Positions 43,745-55,204 are shown, numbered from the stretch's first letter. The stretch is 64,000 nucleotides of DNA from CAYWWM01 sp965198025 (GCA_965198025.1 OZ240237.1:3596001-3660000); one strand, 5' to 3'. The notes: generated by a model not told the origin, from the sequence alone. A program made the numbers and translations.

Positions 43745-46700
43745 ATGAGCATTTTGCAGCGATGTCAGTTAGTGGTTCTGATGATGATCCTGCCCGGGCT
43801 GGCAGCAGCCCAGGTAACAACCGGAACCATATCGGGGACCGTGCGGGACATAACGGGGGCGGTTGTTCCCGGAGCCGAAATCACGATCAACCATCAGGAA
43901 ACCGGGAATGTCCGGCGGATCACGACGGATTCGCAAGGTCGCTACCTGGTTCCCAATCTCGCTCTCGGGCAATACAGCCTGCAGGCGGCAACCGGAGGAT
44001 TCCAGACCGTGTCCCGGACGGGCGTGCGGCTGACGTTGGGACAGCAGGCCGTGATCAACTTCACGCTGAGTCCCGGCGCGGTAGCCGAGACGGTTACGGT
44101 GGTTGGGGAAGCGCCGCTGGTGGATACCTCCACTTCGGCTGTGGGGAACCTGGTAGCTGAAGAGCAGATCAACGAGTTGCCGCTGAACGGCCGCGATTAT
44201 GTGCAGCTGGTTCTGCTGCAACCGGGCGTGGTGCAGTACCGCGAGCAGAATCGTGAGTTGAACCGCGGAATGGGCGTGCGGATGTCGATCGGCGGAGCCC
44301 GCGCCAATCAGGTAAGTTACCGGCTGAATGGCCTGGACATTGCCGACGGCGCCGGAACGACGCCCGGCAGCGTGACGGGAAACAACCTGGGTGTGGACGC
44401 CATTCAGGAGTTCCAGGTTCTGACCAATACCTACTCGTCCGAGTATGGGAAATCGGCCGGTGGGGTCATCAACGTGGTGCACAAATCGGGGACGAACCAG
44501 TTGCACGGGTCAGCATTCGAGTTTTTGCGAAACGACAACTTCGATGCAAACCGGTGGGAGAACAATCGCTTCACGGGCGGACTCAAGCCGGAGTTCCGGC
44601 GGAACCAGTTTGGCGGTTCGGCCGGCGGCCCTATATCGCAAGATCGGTTGTTCTTCTTCGGCGCCTTTGAGGGACTGCGGGACGCGTCCTCTGAGACAAC
44701 AGTGGCCAACGTCCTGAGCATGCAGGCTCGCCAGGGATATCTGGGCGGCAATTTCATTGGAATCGACCCTGTGGCGCAACCCTATATCGACTCCATCCCG
44801 CTGCCGAATGTGCCCGGCAGTGAGGACGAGAGAGCCGGGACTGCCCAGATCGCTCATACGTTTGCCACCAGCGCGGACGAGAACTATATCGTGGGCAAGA
44901 TGGATTATACGTTGTCCGAATCCGATATGCTTGCCGGCAGCTACACGTTCAATCAGGGTTTGATCGTCAATCCGGCGCCCCGGGGTGGAATGCCGACGTT
45001 GACAACCAACCAGAGGTCGCGGGCGCAGTATGTAACGCTGCGGTACACGCACACCTTCACTCCCACGGTTCTGAACACCTTCAATGCCGGCTTCAACCGA
45101 AGCAAGGCTCGGGAAATCCATGTACCGATCTATGACTTTCCTCAGAGCCTTGCCTTTCTTGCCGGGGCCGAGTGGCAGACCTTTGAGATAACCAATTTGG
45201 GCCGTCTGGAATATAACTTTACCGACGACTCCGACTCCGGCCGCGATCTGGTTCTGAATACCTGGCAGTTCTCCGACAACCTGACGATTGTGAAAGGCAG
45301 CCACACTTTGAAATTGGGAGTTGAGGCGTACCGGTTCGGGTTCCGTTACGTGACGGATGGGCGCGCCGGCGGCGGCGGCCGATTCCAATTCCGGGGGGTC
45401 CGTCAATTTCTGCAGGCCGATACCCGGCGCTGGGAGGTACAGGACCCACAGGCTCAGGGCCGGCGCGCAAGCATCTTCCAGGAGATGTACGGCGCATACG
45501 TGCAGGATGATATCCGCGTGACGCCCTCTTTGACGTTGAACCTGGGAATGCGGTATGAAATCGTTACCACGCCTCGAGATAAACTGCCCCATCAGTCCAC
45601 GCTGAGGAGCCTGACTGATCCGCAGCTGACTACGAGCCATTCGTGGTGGTCCCGCAATCCCTCCCTCAGCAACTTTGCGCCGCGAGTTGGCTTTGCCTGG
45701 GACGTCTCCGGCACGCAACGAACAGCGGTTCGCGGCGGTTTTGGACTGTTCATGGATCCTCTGACGACCTACTATCACCTGCCCACCATCCAGAACAATC
45801 CACCGTTCCGGCTGTTGCGGCGCATCAACGGCGCAGTGTTTCCGGGATCGCTCGAGCAGCTTCGGGCCACACAGAACGCGGCTTTTCAGTTGACCCTGAT
45901 CGAGGCGGAGCTCGACCAGCCCTACCGGATCCAATACAACCTGGGCTTCCAGCATGAAATCATGCCGGATACGTCTGTGGGAGTGTGGTACGTGGGAGCA
46001 CAGGGAGTACATACGTCACAGATGTATTTGAATGCGAATACCCGGATTCCGTCGTTCGACAGCAGCGGGCGGATTTTCTTCGACGAGAATGCCCATCCGG
46101 GCGATGTGGCAGGGCGGGTCAATCCGAACTTCACGACCATGCAGTACCGTGGGACCGGGGGCCACAGCTCCTACAATTCGCTTCAGTTGCAACTGCAGCG
46201 CCGCGCGGGAGGTTTGCAGTTCCAGACCTCCTACACGTGGTCGAAGAGCCTCGACAACGGAAGCATCTTCACGTACAGCTCGGAAGGCGGCAATACGGTT
46301 TCGCTTCAGAACTTCTACCAGCCGCATCTGGAAAGGGGAGTCTCTGCCTTTGACGCCCGGCACGTCTTCACGTCGAACGCGCACTACGACCTGCCTGAGT
46401 TGCGCGACGCGAACGCAGTGACCAGGAGTGTGCTGGGAGGCTGGCAATTGGGCGGAATCTTTACCGTATCCACTGGACATCCATTCACCCCTTACATGGC
46501 CTTCGACAATGCGAATCTCCTGACTCGCAGCCGCGGAGATCATCTGAGGCCCGATGTGAAGCCTGGCGCAGACCTGCGCAATGCGGTGAATCCCGACAAT
46601 CCGGAGCAATACTTCGACGCAGCCGCGCTGTTCCAATTGCCGCCGGAAGGATACCTCGGCAATATGAGCCGTACCCCGCTGGTGGGACCGGGAAATTTTG

Positions 46701-46942
46701 TAGTCGACTTCACTCTGAAGAAGCGGTTCCTGGTTGGAGAGTCAAAGAGTCTGGAGTTCCGGTCGGAGTTTTTCAATCTGTTCAACCGGCCGAATTTCCG
46801 CGCTCCGGAAAGCGACGAGAGACGCGTATTTTCCTCTCGCGGCTCTGATGGCCAGGGAGTCATTCCCAGCTCCGCAGGACAGATCACTTCGACGACCGGC
46901 TCGGCGCGGCAGATTCAGTTCGGTCTGCGTTTCGAGTTCTAA
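43745..46942 (+). CDS. Oar-like TonB-dependent receptor with carboxypeptidase-regulatory-like domain
   Basis: A 1065-residue outer-membrane protein. After the signal peptide (LVVLMMILPGLAAAQ) comes a carboxypeptidase-regulatory-like beta-sandwich (GTISGTVRDITGAVVPGAEI), then a plug domain (NELPLNGRDYVQLVLLQPGV; GGVINVVHKSGTNQLHGSAF) and a barrel ending in RQIQFGLRFEF with terminal aromatic Phe. Acidobacteriota have many such receptors, thought to import complex organic compounds with TonB energy; the substrate is unknown. AGGAGG precedes the ATG at 43745. It lies upstream of module 2, with a separate promoter-like TTGACA (47033) in between, so a functional link is possible. Confidence 0.93.
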   Translation: MSILQRCQLVVLMMILPGLAAAQVTTGTISGTVRDITGAVVPGAEITINHQETGNVRRITTDSQGRYLVPNLALGQYSLQAATGGFQTVSRTGVRLTLGQQAVINFTLSPGAVAETVTVVGEAPLVDTSTSAVGNLVAEEQINELPLNGRDYVQLVLLQPGVVQYREQNRELNRGMGVRMSIGGARANQVSYRLNGLDIADGAGTTPGSVTGNNLGVDAIQEFQVLTNTYSSEYGKSAGGVINVVHKSGTNQLHGSAFEFLRNDNFDANRWENNRFTGGLKPEFRRNQFGGSAGGPISQDRLFFFGAFEGLRDASSETTVANVLSMQARQGYLGGNFIGIDPVAQPYIDSIPLPNVPGSEDERAGTAQIAHTFATSADENYIVGKMDYTLSESDMLAGSYTFNQGLIVNPAPRGGMPTLTTNQRSRAQYVTLRYTHTFTPTVLNTFNAGFNRSKAREIHVPIYDFPQSLAFLAGAEWQTFEITNLGRLEYNFTDDSDSGRDLVLNTWQFSDNLTIVKGSHTLKLGVEAYRFGFRYVTDGRAGGGGRFQFRGVRQFLQADTRRWEVQDPQAQGRRASIFQEMYGAYVQDDIRVTPSLTLNLGMRYEIVTTPRDKLPHQSTLRSLTDPQLTTSHSWWSRNPSLSNFAPRVGFAWDVSGTQRTAVRGGFGLFMDPLTTYYHLPTIQNNPPFRLLRRINGAVFPGSLEQLRATQNAAFQLTLIEAELDQPYRIQYNLGFQHEIMPDTSVGVWYVGAQGVHTSQMYLNANTRIPSFDSSGRIFFDENAHPGDVAGRVNPNFTTMQYRGTGGHSSYNSLQLQLQRRAGGLQFQTSYTWSKSLDNGSIFTYSSEGGNTVSLQNFYQPHLERGVSAFDARHVFTSNAHYDLPELRDANAVTRSVLGGWQLGGIFTVSTGHPFTPYMAFDNANLLTRSRGDHLRPDVKPGADLRNAVNPDNPEQYFDAAALFQLPPEGYLGNMSRTPLVGPGNFVVDFTLKKRFLVGESKSLEFRSEFFNLFNRPNFRAPESDERRVFSSRGSDGQGVIPSSAGQITSTTGSARQIQFGLRFEF

Positions 46943-47152
46943 CGGATCGTCTGTCGGGGAGAGAAACCCCCGTTCGCGGAGGAATGTGAGCGGGGGTGTT
47001 TCCTGGCCGTCGCCGCACCCGGTTGGATTTGCTTGACAATGCGAACAAGATGGTGGTATCCACGGTAGGGTGGAGGGGCTTTTTTTAGCCTAAGGAAGAC
47101 CACAACTCTTTGAAAGACCCCCGAATTTAGACATCGGGTCCGGACTTGCCTC

Positions 47153-49610
47153 TTGGGGAAGTCTAGCGAAGGATGCATCACGTTGTTACGGGCGATTCTG
47201 ATTGCGTTAGGAATAGCGTTTGCCGGGACCGGCTTGCTTGAAGCGGCTGGGCAGCAGACGGCGAGCACTGAGCCTTCTCTATCTAGCGAGCAGGCGTTGC
47301 TCAATCGTTACTGCGTTACTTGCCACAACGAGAGGCTCCAGACAGCGCAGCTGATGCTCGACACGGCTGACGTGGAAAACGTTGCAGCCAATGGGGATCT
47401 CTGGGAACGTGTGGTGAGGAAGCTGCGGGCTCGCGCGATGCCCCCGGTCGGAATGCCGCGGCCGGATGAAGCTTCGTATCACGCGCTCGTCGAATACCTG
47501 GAAACGAAGCTGGACGGCGAGGCTGAGGCCAACCCCAGTCCAGGCAGGCCGGCCATCCAGCGTCTCAACCGGGCCGAGTACGTCAACGCGATCCGTGACT
47601 TGCTGGCTCTGGAAATCGACGGAGAATCGCTGCTACCCCAGGACAACGTGGGCTTTGGGTTTGACAATGTCGGCGATGTCCTTTCCGTGTCTCCGCTGCT
47701 GATGGAACGATACGTACTGGCGGCCGAGCGGATCAGCCGTCTCGCCATAGGAGACGCAGAGGTGCGTCCTGTGGCGGAGCAGTATGAAGTTCCCGATGAA
47801 TTTCTGCAAGACAGCCGGATGAGTGAAGACCTTCCGTTCGGGTCGCGCGGCGGAACGGCGATTCACCATCGTTTTCCACTCGATGGAGAGTACGTTCTCC
47901 GCGTGCGGCTCCATCGGAACCAAGATGGATACATCCGCGGCCTCCGCAAACCGCATCGCCTTGATGTCCGTTTGGATGGCGCCCGAATCAATTTGTTTCA
48001 GATTGGCGGCGAGCTCCATGGCAGGTCGGGTCCCCTCTTTTCGGAGAACCAGAATCCAGCCTTCAGTGGCGACCCCGAGCAAGTGGGATACGAGTTCAAC
48101 GCGGATGAAATTCTCGATGTTCGCTTTCCTGCAAAGGCGGGGACGGGTTTGGTCCAGGTCGCATTTCTGAAGGAGACGGTAAAGCCGGTAGGGGTCCTGA
48201 CGCCGCGTTTGCTACTGAGTGATATCGATCACTATAAAGGCGGCAATCCCGCCGTCGAAAGTGTCACGATAACAGGTCCCTTCCAAGCACAAGGATTAGG
48301 GGAAACGCCCAGTCGGAGCAGGATCTTTGTGTGTTACCCGAACACCATCCAGGAGGAAGAGGCCTGTGCCCGGACGATTCTCACCACGCTGGCCCGTCGC
48401 GCCTATCGACGCCCCGTTGCAGAAGAGGAAATCCAGGACTTGCTCGACCTGTACATAGTTGGACGGAGGGAGAATAGCTTTGATCGAGGAATCGAGATGG
48501 CGCTACAGGGCATCCTGGCCGGGCCAGAGTTCCTGTTCCGGGTCGAGCAGGATCCGCCGGGCACTCCTCCCGGGAGCCCCTATCAGTTGAGTGATTTGGA
48601 ACTCGCCTCCCGGCTGTCTTTTTTCCTCTGGAGTAGCATTCCTGATGAGGAGCTGTTGGGACTGGCGGAGAGCGGTCGACTGCAGGACCCCGTGGTGCTG
48701 AAACAGCAGGTGCAGCGAATGCTGGCGGATCCCCGCTCGAAGGCATTAGTGGACAACTTCGCCGGCCAGTGGTTGCACCTGCGTAATCTGGTCCAAGTGT
48801 CGCCGGATCCGGAATTGTTTCCCGATTTCGACGGGGAACTGCGAGATGCTTTCCGCGAAGGAGACGGAGCTTCTCTTTGAAAGCATGCTTCGAGAGGACC
48901 GCCCCGCGCTGGAGTTGTTGCGAGCTGACTATACGTTCTTGAACGAACGGTTGGCCCGCCACTATGGGATTCCGGGCGTTTATGGAAGCCATTTTCGGCG
49001 CGTGGGACTTGCAGATGAGAACCGGCAAGGGTTGCTGGGCCACGGGAGCGTCCTGACGGTGACGTCGTACGAGAACCGGACCTCTCCGGTGCTCCGCGGA
49101 AAATGGGTGATGGAAAACTTGCTGGGCATGCCCCCACCCCCACCCCCGCCGGACGTTCCGGCTCTGGAGGTCAAGAGCCAGGATGGCCAATCTCTCACGA
49201 TGCGTCAAGCAATGGAGCAACACCGCGCAAATCCCGTGTGCGCCAGTTGCCACAAACTGATGGATCCCATCGGCTTTGCTCTGGAGCCCTTTGACGCGAT
49301 CGGCAGGCGGCGGACCATCTACACTGAGAACAACGACCCAATCGACGCTTCCGGGACTTTCCTTGACGGAAGCGATTTTCAGGACACAGTCGAATTTCGG
49401 AAGGTTTTGCTGGACAAGCCCGAACAGCTTGTCCATACGATCACCGAGAAACTGCTCACCTACGCTTTAGGCCGGGGAGTTGAGTACACTGACATGCCGG
49501 CGGTCCGCAAGGTTGTGCGCGAGTCTGCCGGAGACAACTTTCGTTGGTCGTCTCTAATACTCGGAATTGTCGAAAGTATCCCGTTTCAGATGAGGAGGTC
49601 GCGGACATGA
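47153..49610 (+). pseudogene. Di-haem PSD cytochrome, module 2, one frameshift near 48857
   Basis: It has the same architecture as the gene at 25825: signal segment (LLRAILIALGIAFAGTGLLE), haem CVTCHN, DUF1587 (IQRLNRAEYVNAIRDLL), DUF1595, DUF1592 (ELASRLSFFLWSSIPDEELL), DUF1588 with second haem CASCHKLMDPIGFAL, and DUF1585. The frame shifts by one base at about 48855-48862: compared with its paralogue (AFRHETELFFES) an extra G gives AFREGDGASL then stop, while KETELLFESM continues in the next frame. No ATG suits the start; TTG at 47183 or 47153 is likely. The stop overlaps the DUF1552 start by ATGA, as in module 1. Confidence 0.88.
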
Positions 49611-50971
49611 CAACGATTTTCAGAAAAGCCATTCCCCGCCGCGCGTTTTTGCGAGGCACCGGCGCAGCATTGGCCTTGCCCCTGCTCGACTCGATGTTCC
49701 CGGCGTTGGCGGCGGCGAATACTGCAACTGCCAAACCGAGTGTTCGTCTCGGATATCTCTATCTGCCTGTCGGGCGGATCATGGACCGGTGGACCCCCAA
49801 GACCGAGGGCTCCGCATATGAGTTGCCTCCGACTCTGGAACCCCTTGCTTCTTTTCGGGATCAGTTTTCGGTGTTAAGTGGTCTAGACATTAAGGCGGCT
49901 GATCCGTGGCCGGGCGAGCGCGGGGGAACCCACGCACGCCCCTCCGCCGCATACCTGACCGGCGTTCATCCTCAGCCGAACAAGTCACTGGGGATTTCGG
50001 TAGACCAGATCGTGGCCCGGGAAACGGCCAAACACACGCAATTGGCATCGCTCGAACTTGGTTTGGACCCGCCGATTTTTGCAGGGGGCAATGAAGCCGA
50101 TTACGACGGTTACTATCGCAGCACAATTGCATGGCGGAGTCCCACCACACCGCTCCCGATCGAGAACAATCCTCGTAAAGTCTTCGAACGAATGTTCGGA
50201 GACAGCGACACTACCGACCCGGCGGAACAACTTCGGCGAATCCAGAAGCGGCAAAGTATCCTGGATTCGGTGCTCGGGCGAGTGGATCGCCTGATGGGAA
50301 ACGTCGGCCCAGGTGACCGCATCAAGCTCACGGAATATCTCGAAGCGGTTCGTGATGTCGAGAGGCGTATTCAGGTGGCGGAGGCAGCGGCCGCTTCCAA
50401 GGACACTCAAGAGCAACCGTCAATGCAGAGACCTCTGGGCATCCCAGCGACTTTCGAGGAACATGCCAAGCTGATGCTGGACTTGTTGGTGCTGGCTTAC
50501 CGCACGGATCTGACGCGCGTCAGCACTTTCATGATGGGCTGGGAAGGGACCAATCGTACGTATCGTGAAATCGGGTCCCATGACGGACACCACTCCTTGT
50601 CCCATCATAAGGGGATGCGGGAAGCCATTGCGATGTTGGAGCAGATTGACCTCTATCAATCCCAGATGGTTGCGTACTTCTTGGACAAGATGGCATCCAT
50701 CCCGGACGGAGAAGGGTCGTTGCTGGATCATTCGATGATCGTCTCCGGAAGTGCCCTGAGCGACGGGAACCTGCATTTGCACAACAACGTTCCTACGCTG
50801 CTGATCGGAGGCGCTAACGGTCAGTTGAAGGGTGGAAGACACATCCGGTATTCCGGCCTTCCGTTTTCCAATCTTCACTTGGCGACACTCGACATATTGG
50901 GTGTTTCCGCCGAAGGGTATGTAACCAAGGACAGCGACGCCACCGGCAAGTTGGAGGGGCTGTTCGGATAA
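49607..50971 (+). CDS. DUF1552 protein with twin-arginine signal, module 2
   Basis: A 454-residue protein closely similar to the one at 28278. Tat-like signal PRRAFLRGTGAALALPLLDS (Arg-11/Arg-12), FSVLSGLDIKAADPWPGERG, the HDGHHSLSHHKGM segment and SNLHLATLDILGV tail are all conserved between the two. AGGAGG precedes the ATG, which overlaps the cytochrome stop. Unlike both neighbours it is intact. Function is unknown; it probably acts with the cytochrome in the periplasm. Confidence 0.9.
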   Translation: MTTIFRKAIPRRAFLRGTGAALALPLLDSMFPALAAANTATAKPSVRLGYLYLPVGRIMDRWTPKTEGSAYELPPTLEPLASFRDQFSVLSGLDIKAADPWPGERGGTHARPSAAYLTGVHPQPNKSLGISVDQIVARETAKHTQLASLELGLDPPIFAGGNEADYDGYYRSTIAWRSPTTPLPIENNPRKVFERMFGDSDTTDPAEQLRRIQKRQSILDSVLGRVDRLMGNVGPGDRIKLTEYLEAVRDVERRIQVAEAAAASKDTQEQPSMQRPLGIPATFEEHAKLMLDLLVLAYRTDLTRVSTFMMGWEGTNRTYREIGSHDGHHSLSHHKGMREAIAMLEQIDLYQSQMVAYFLDKMASIPDGEGSLLDHSMIVSGSALSDGNLHLHNNVPTLLIGGANGQLKGGRHIRYSGLPFSNLHLATLDILGVSAEGYVTKDSDATGKLEGLFG

Positions 50972-51086
50972 GTTAGCGGTTCAGCACGAAGATATCAAGA
51001 ACGGCAACAAGCAACCGAAAGGGGAGAAGTGTGAGTTGGTCCGTTCCTTCCGCCAATTCACGCAATCCCCATGAGGAAAGGCGAGT

Positions 51087-52692
51087 ATGGACGGCAGAAT
51101 TAAACGTGTCTGTGGCTGGTGGCTGGCGGTTCTCGTTCTCGCAGCTCCTGTAGCCGCTGCACAGGATTTCTCCCTCGTGGAAGCGGTCCGGGAGGGGGAT
51201 CGAGAGACGGTCCGTTCGCTGTTGCAACAACAGGCCGACGTGAAATCTCTCTCAGCCGGATGGTACAACGGCTCTGCATTGGGCGGTCCACCGTAACGAT
51301 CTGGAAACGACGGAACTGCTGATTCGCCACGGAGCGGACCCGGACGCTGCGAACGATTACGGCGTCACGCCGTTGTCGCTGGCTTGCACGAACAACAATG
51401 GGACCCTGGTGGAACAACTGTTGCAAGGCGGCGCGAACCCGAATGTGGCTCAATGGACGGGCGAGACGCCACTGATGACATGCTCCAGCACGGGGGCGGT
51501 AGAAGCTGTGCGATCGCTCCTGGAGCATGGAGCGGACGTGAACGCCAAGGAAAACGAGCAGGACCAGACGGCTTTGATGTGGGCGGCCGCAGAGAAGCAC
51601 TCGGAGGTTGTGCGGCTTCTTGTCCGGCATGGGGCGGACATTCAGGCCCGTTCCAAGCAGATTCAATTGCCGGAACCGTTTGTCATAGAAATGGGAGGCG
51701 TGTTCGGTACCAATTATCCCCAATCGGTTTATTTCCCGAAGGTGACAGGAGGCTTCAGCGCACTCCTGTTTGCTGTTCAGCAAGGTGATCTGGAGTCGAC
51801 CAGAATCCTGCTCGAAGCAGGAGCCGATGTAAACGACTACTCGCCGGAAGACGGGAGCGCGCTGATCGTGGCGACCGCGAGCGGCCACGAAGAGCTGGCG
51901 CTATTCTTATTGGAGCAGGGGGCTGATCCGAACGCAAAGGACCCTTTTGGACTCACCGCGCTGCATTATGCCTTGTATGAAGGGCTACTCACTCTCGCCG
52001 GCTTCCAACCTTCTCCTACTGACGCGTTCGGCTGGTCGCGTCCGAACCGGCCGCAGTTGGTAAGGGCGCTTTTGTCCTACGGAGTTGATCCGAATGCCCG
52101 CATATCGAAAACTTTTCCCCATCTGGACAATCCATTTCTAGCCCGTGGAACGGAGGATGCACCCCAAATAGAACCCGTTGGGGCAACGCCTTTCCTGTTG
52201 GCCGCAGCATCCTCGGACATCCTCAGCATGCAGATCCTGGTGGAAGGAAGAGCCAACGTTCAAGCGACCACCATCGACGGTGCGACGGCGTTCATGCTGG
52301 CAGCCGGCCTGGGGACCGAGCCCGGCCACCGCGATGAAGAGGCTGCCGTGGAAGCCGCCAAACTGGCATTGGAGCTGGGCGCCGACGTCAATGCAGTCGT
52401 GAGCAATGACGGCCGCACCGCTCTCCATGGCGCGGCACTGCTGGGATGGAATCGAATGATTCGGTTCCTGGCGGAACAAGGCGCCAACCTGGACGCTGAG
52501 GACAAGTACGGACAGACCCCGCTCACCATCGCCATGGGAGACCCCGAGGGCAGGGTGTATCGGCCACTCGCGGGTGGCAAGTACGACGACAGGTTCCGCC
52601 GGCCACGCGAGTTCCAAGAAACCGCAGAGTTGCTGCTTGAGTTAGGCGCCGCCCCGTTTACCGGTACGGTGAGAGATCGGTCGGGGGAGTAA
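51087..52692 (+). pseudogene. Secreted ankyrin-repeat protein, module 2, one frameshift near 51250
   Basis: Starts with a signal peptide (WWLAVLVLAAPVAAAQ) and LVEAVREGDRETVRSLLQQQ. The frame breaks between 51245 and 51263, ending at TAA 51294, whereas the next frame restores the array (DGTTALHWAVHRNDLETTEL) and runs to 52692. The rest contains about eleven ankyrin repeats and ends FTGTVRDRSGE as in the paralogue at 29697. The shift corresponds to one inserted base. Third gene of module 2. Confidence 0.87.
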
Positions 52693-53460
52693 AAACCGTC
52701 CCGCGCGCTGTGTCTTGCTGCAACCTCACTGGACATTGGCTCCAGGTGCAGTCATTTATGGACTGACCTGGATGAATTGGGATGGCTTTTCGCAACCACG
52801 CATCGACTACAAGTTATTAATAGTAATAGATGTACTAGACCATTTTCAGCGTTGTTGTATAGCCCGCAGGCAGGGCAGGCATTCTTGCCTGCCTCTTGAG
52901 AGCACAGACCAGGGAGCGATGGTTCTGAATCCGAGCCGTGCGAGTCAACAAGCGGTCCATCCGAGCCGCGACCGCAAGGGAGCGGTGGTTTTGAGCGAGT
53001 AACCACTACCCGTTTTTTTCTGCCGTGGGCTGTTCTGTCGTGCGCAAGGGCACGGTTTCAAGCGTGCCAAAACGCGGTTGTAAGAATCATCTTCCGCTCT
53101 GCCGAAGGCTGTCGCGGAGCCTCGGCGCAGCGACAAGGTAGGGCAGGCATTCCTGCCTGCCCCCATAGAACACAGGCCCGTCCCTACTTTGTGGCTGCGT
53201 GACCGGCCCTCGGTTTTTTGATCCAACGGGAAGGTGAGTTTTGCGGCAGAATCTGGAAGCTGGAGGAGGGGATTTCCGAGCAAACGGAGTTTGGACGAGA
53301 TTTTTCGATAGCTCCGGACTTTACCCGACGGGGACGTCAGCCGGAAGCACTGAACTTTAGAGATAGGAGACGAACTCTGGCAGCTGAACCGTTGGGGGTT
53401 ATATTGGGGGCTCGGTTTATGGCTCTATGATAAATCTTTTAAAATATTACAGTTACAAGA
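52693..53460. repeat. Repeat-rich intergenic region
   Basis: It contains palindromic units related to GCAGGCAGGGCAGGCATTC at 52864-52895 and 53141-53162, and a segment ATAGCCCGCAGGCAGGGCAG that recurs at 62390-62415. Reverse complement of the CTGAAAATGGTCT repeat is at 52838-52855. No gene is seen. Confidence 0.65.
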
Positions 53461-53465
53461 TATAA

Positions 53466-53555
<90 letters not shown>

Positions 53556-54454
53556 ATAGGCAAGACCGCACATCCTAGCCGGTGTTGCATGCGGTGGGTC
53601 CCGCAACCTGTTAGATTGTATGACGGTGAAGGCAGCCTCCGCAAGCTACCCTGGGCAGCTTGCCTGGGCCGGTCCGGCGGGGAATGTCCGTCCGGTGACC
53701 GACGTCGTAGAACAGACTCATTTCCTTCAGCCGGCTAGTCTTCACAAGCTTCGCCGCCAGCGGTGACAGATCGATCCTGCGCGACGGCCTGCATCACCGC
53801 TGAGCGGGGAAACCGGGAATGAGTTGGCATCCTGCGAAGGGATCAAGAACGATATCGCCTTCGTTGGAACTGGCCTGCACCGTCTTGCCGGTACGTTTCG
53901 AATGCGTTTCGCCATAAGCTTCTCGCATCACTCACCGGCCAATACCGGAATGGCGTTCGGTGGATCGGATGGAGCAGCCCTCTATCAAACAGTTCGGAGC
54001 GAATACGGCTTTCTCTTGGCTGATCTGCATATCCCCGAGCGGCCGTTTGTAGTTCGGATCGAGGAAGGTTCGCTCGCAAGGTCAACAACGATACCCCTGG
54101 ACGCCGTTACAATTCTTCCGTGTTTGTAAGCATTACTCTGGCTGTTGCTACACATCATGGCACATAATCAAACGATCAATTGCCGACAAAGAGTCCGAGG
54201 GTCAAGACTGATGGAGATAGTGCGCTGCGATTCATACGGGAGACCAGATGGGCGCGAAGACCCAACCCCGCGCAATAAGCGTGAATGTCAATTTTGGCAA
54301 CGGAATCGTAACCTGCGAGGGGTTCAACAGAAGTCAGCTTCAAATCACCGAAGTCTGGTTTGACCCGGAGCAGAAGGCCTCTGCCAGCGAGAGATTCCAC
54401 ACACTCTGAAGACACTACCCGACTTGGTTGTGGGGGAAGCTGAGTGGCGGTAAC
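53556..54454. other. Gene-free stretch
   Basis: Several open frames under 105 codons occur on both strands but none has a ribosome-binding site or family resemblance. A possible degenerate gene piece on the plus strand near 54250-54410 (reading through SVNVNFGNGIVTCEGFN and EVWFDPEQKASASERF) cannot be assigned. Confidence 0.4.
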
Positions 54455-55204
54455 TCAGGGCGCCGGCATCCCCAGCGTTTCGGCATAGGCCAGAATCGCC
54501 CGAGGATAGCCGTCCGCGGAGCCGTAGTATCGTCCGAGCGCCTGCACATTGTCTTCCCGCCAGCCATGCTCGATGAGGAAGTTGGCGGCACTGAACAACG
54601 CGTCGTCGATTTCGAACGGGTTCACGACGGTGTCGTCATTGCCGTCCCGGCCCCACTTCAGGACTGACACGGGCAGGAACTGTGCCGGTCCCATGGCCCC
54701 GGCGTAGGAGCCAAGCACCGACAGGCAGTCCTCTTCTTGCCTATTCCGGCAGTAGGAGGCGAGAGCCACAAGGTTCTCGGCGGCCCATTTCCATTTCCGC
54801 TCTTCCTCGCTTTGCAGCAGATAGGTGTAATAAGCGTTGAAGACGACGTAGCGGCCGGAGTTCAGCCCCAGGTTGCTCTCGACGCGCAGAATCGCCGTTA
54901 ACACTTCCTTCGGGACTCCGTAGGCCTCCTCCGCCCGCTGCAGCGTTGCCCAACGGTCGGCCAGGAACTGCTTCCCTCGGGAAATTGATTCCCGCGTGAC
55001 GAGTTTTGCGACGAACTGGTCCCAGTCGATCTTGCGCGGTCGGATTTCTCGCGGCGGGTACTCCTTGACGCGCGGGTCGGCGAAAAACGCTTCGGCCTCC
55101 ATCCGGGAAAAGCCGTTCGCAACCATCTCGGAGATGACATACTCCACCCGTGGATTTTCCTGCGGAGCCAGTGCAAACGCCAGAGGCAAGATCAGCAATA
55201 ACAT
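54455..55204 (-). CDS. MltB-type lytic murein transglycosylase
   Basis: A 249-residue exported enzyme with a short signal (MLLLILPLAFALA). The family signatures are AILRVESNLG with catalytic Glu-109, a NAYYTYLLQSEEERKWKW stretch, GSYAGAMGPAQFLPVSVLKW and AANFLIEHGW. MltB enzymes cut the MurNAc-GlcNAc bond with 1,6-anhydro formation in cell-wall turnover. Compared with MltB it is short and lacks a peptidoglycan-binding domain and lipobox. Weak AAGG before the ATG. Monocistronic. Confidence 0.88.
   Translation of the reverse strand: MLLLILPLAFALAPQENPRVEYVISEMVANGFSRMEAEAFFADPRVKEYPPREIRPRKIDWDQFVAKLVTRESISRGKQFLADRWATLQRAEEAYGVPKEVLTAILRVESNLGLNSGRYVVFNAYYTYLLQSEEERKWKWAAENLVALASYCRNRQEEDCLSVLGSYAGAMGPAQFLPVSVLKWGRDGNDDTVVNPFEIDDALFSAANFLIEHGWREDNVQALGRYYGSADGYPRAILAYAETLGMPAP

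Noticed and set aside
46935..47010. Terminator after the TonB receptor
   Set aside because: ACCCCCG/CGGGGGT arms can pair but the loop is long and no T-run follows; too weak to list as a feature.
53824..54129. 101-codon frame near tRNA-Ser
   Set aside because: No ribosome-binding site, no recognisable motif and similarly long frames exist on the other strand.
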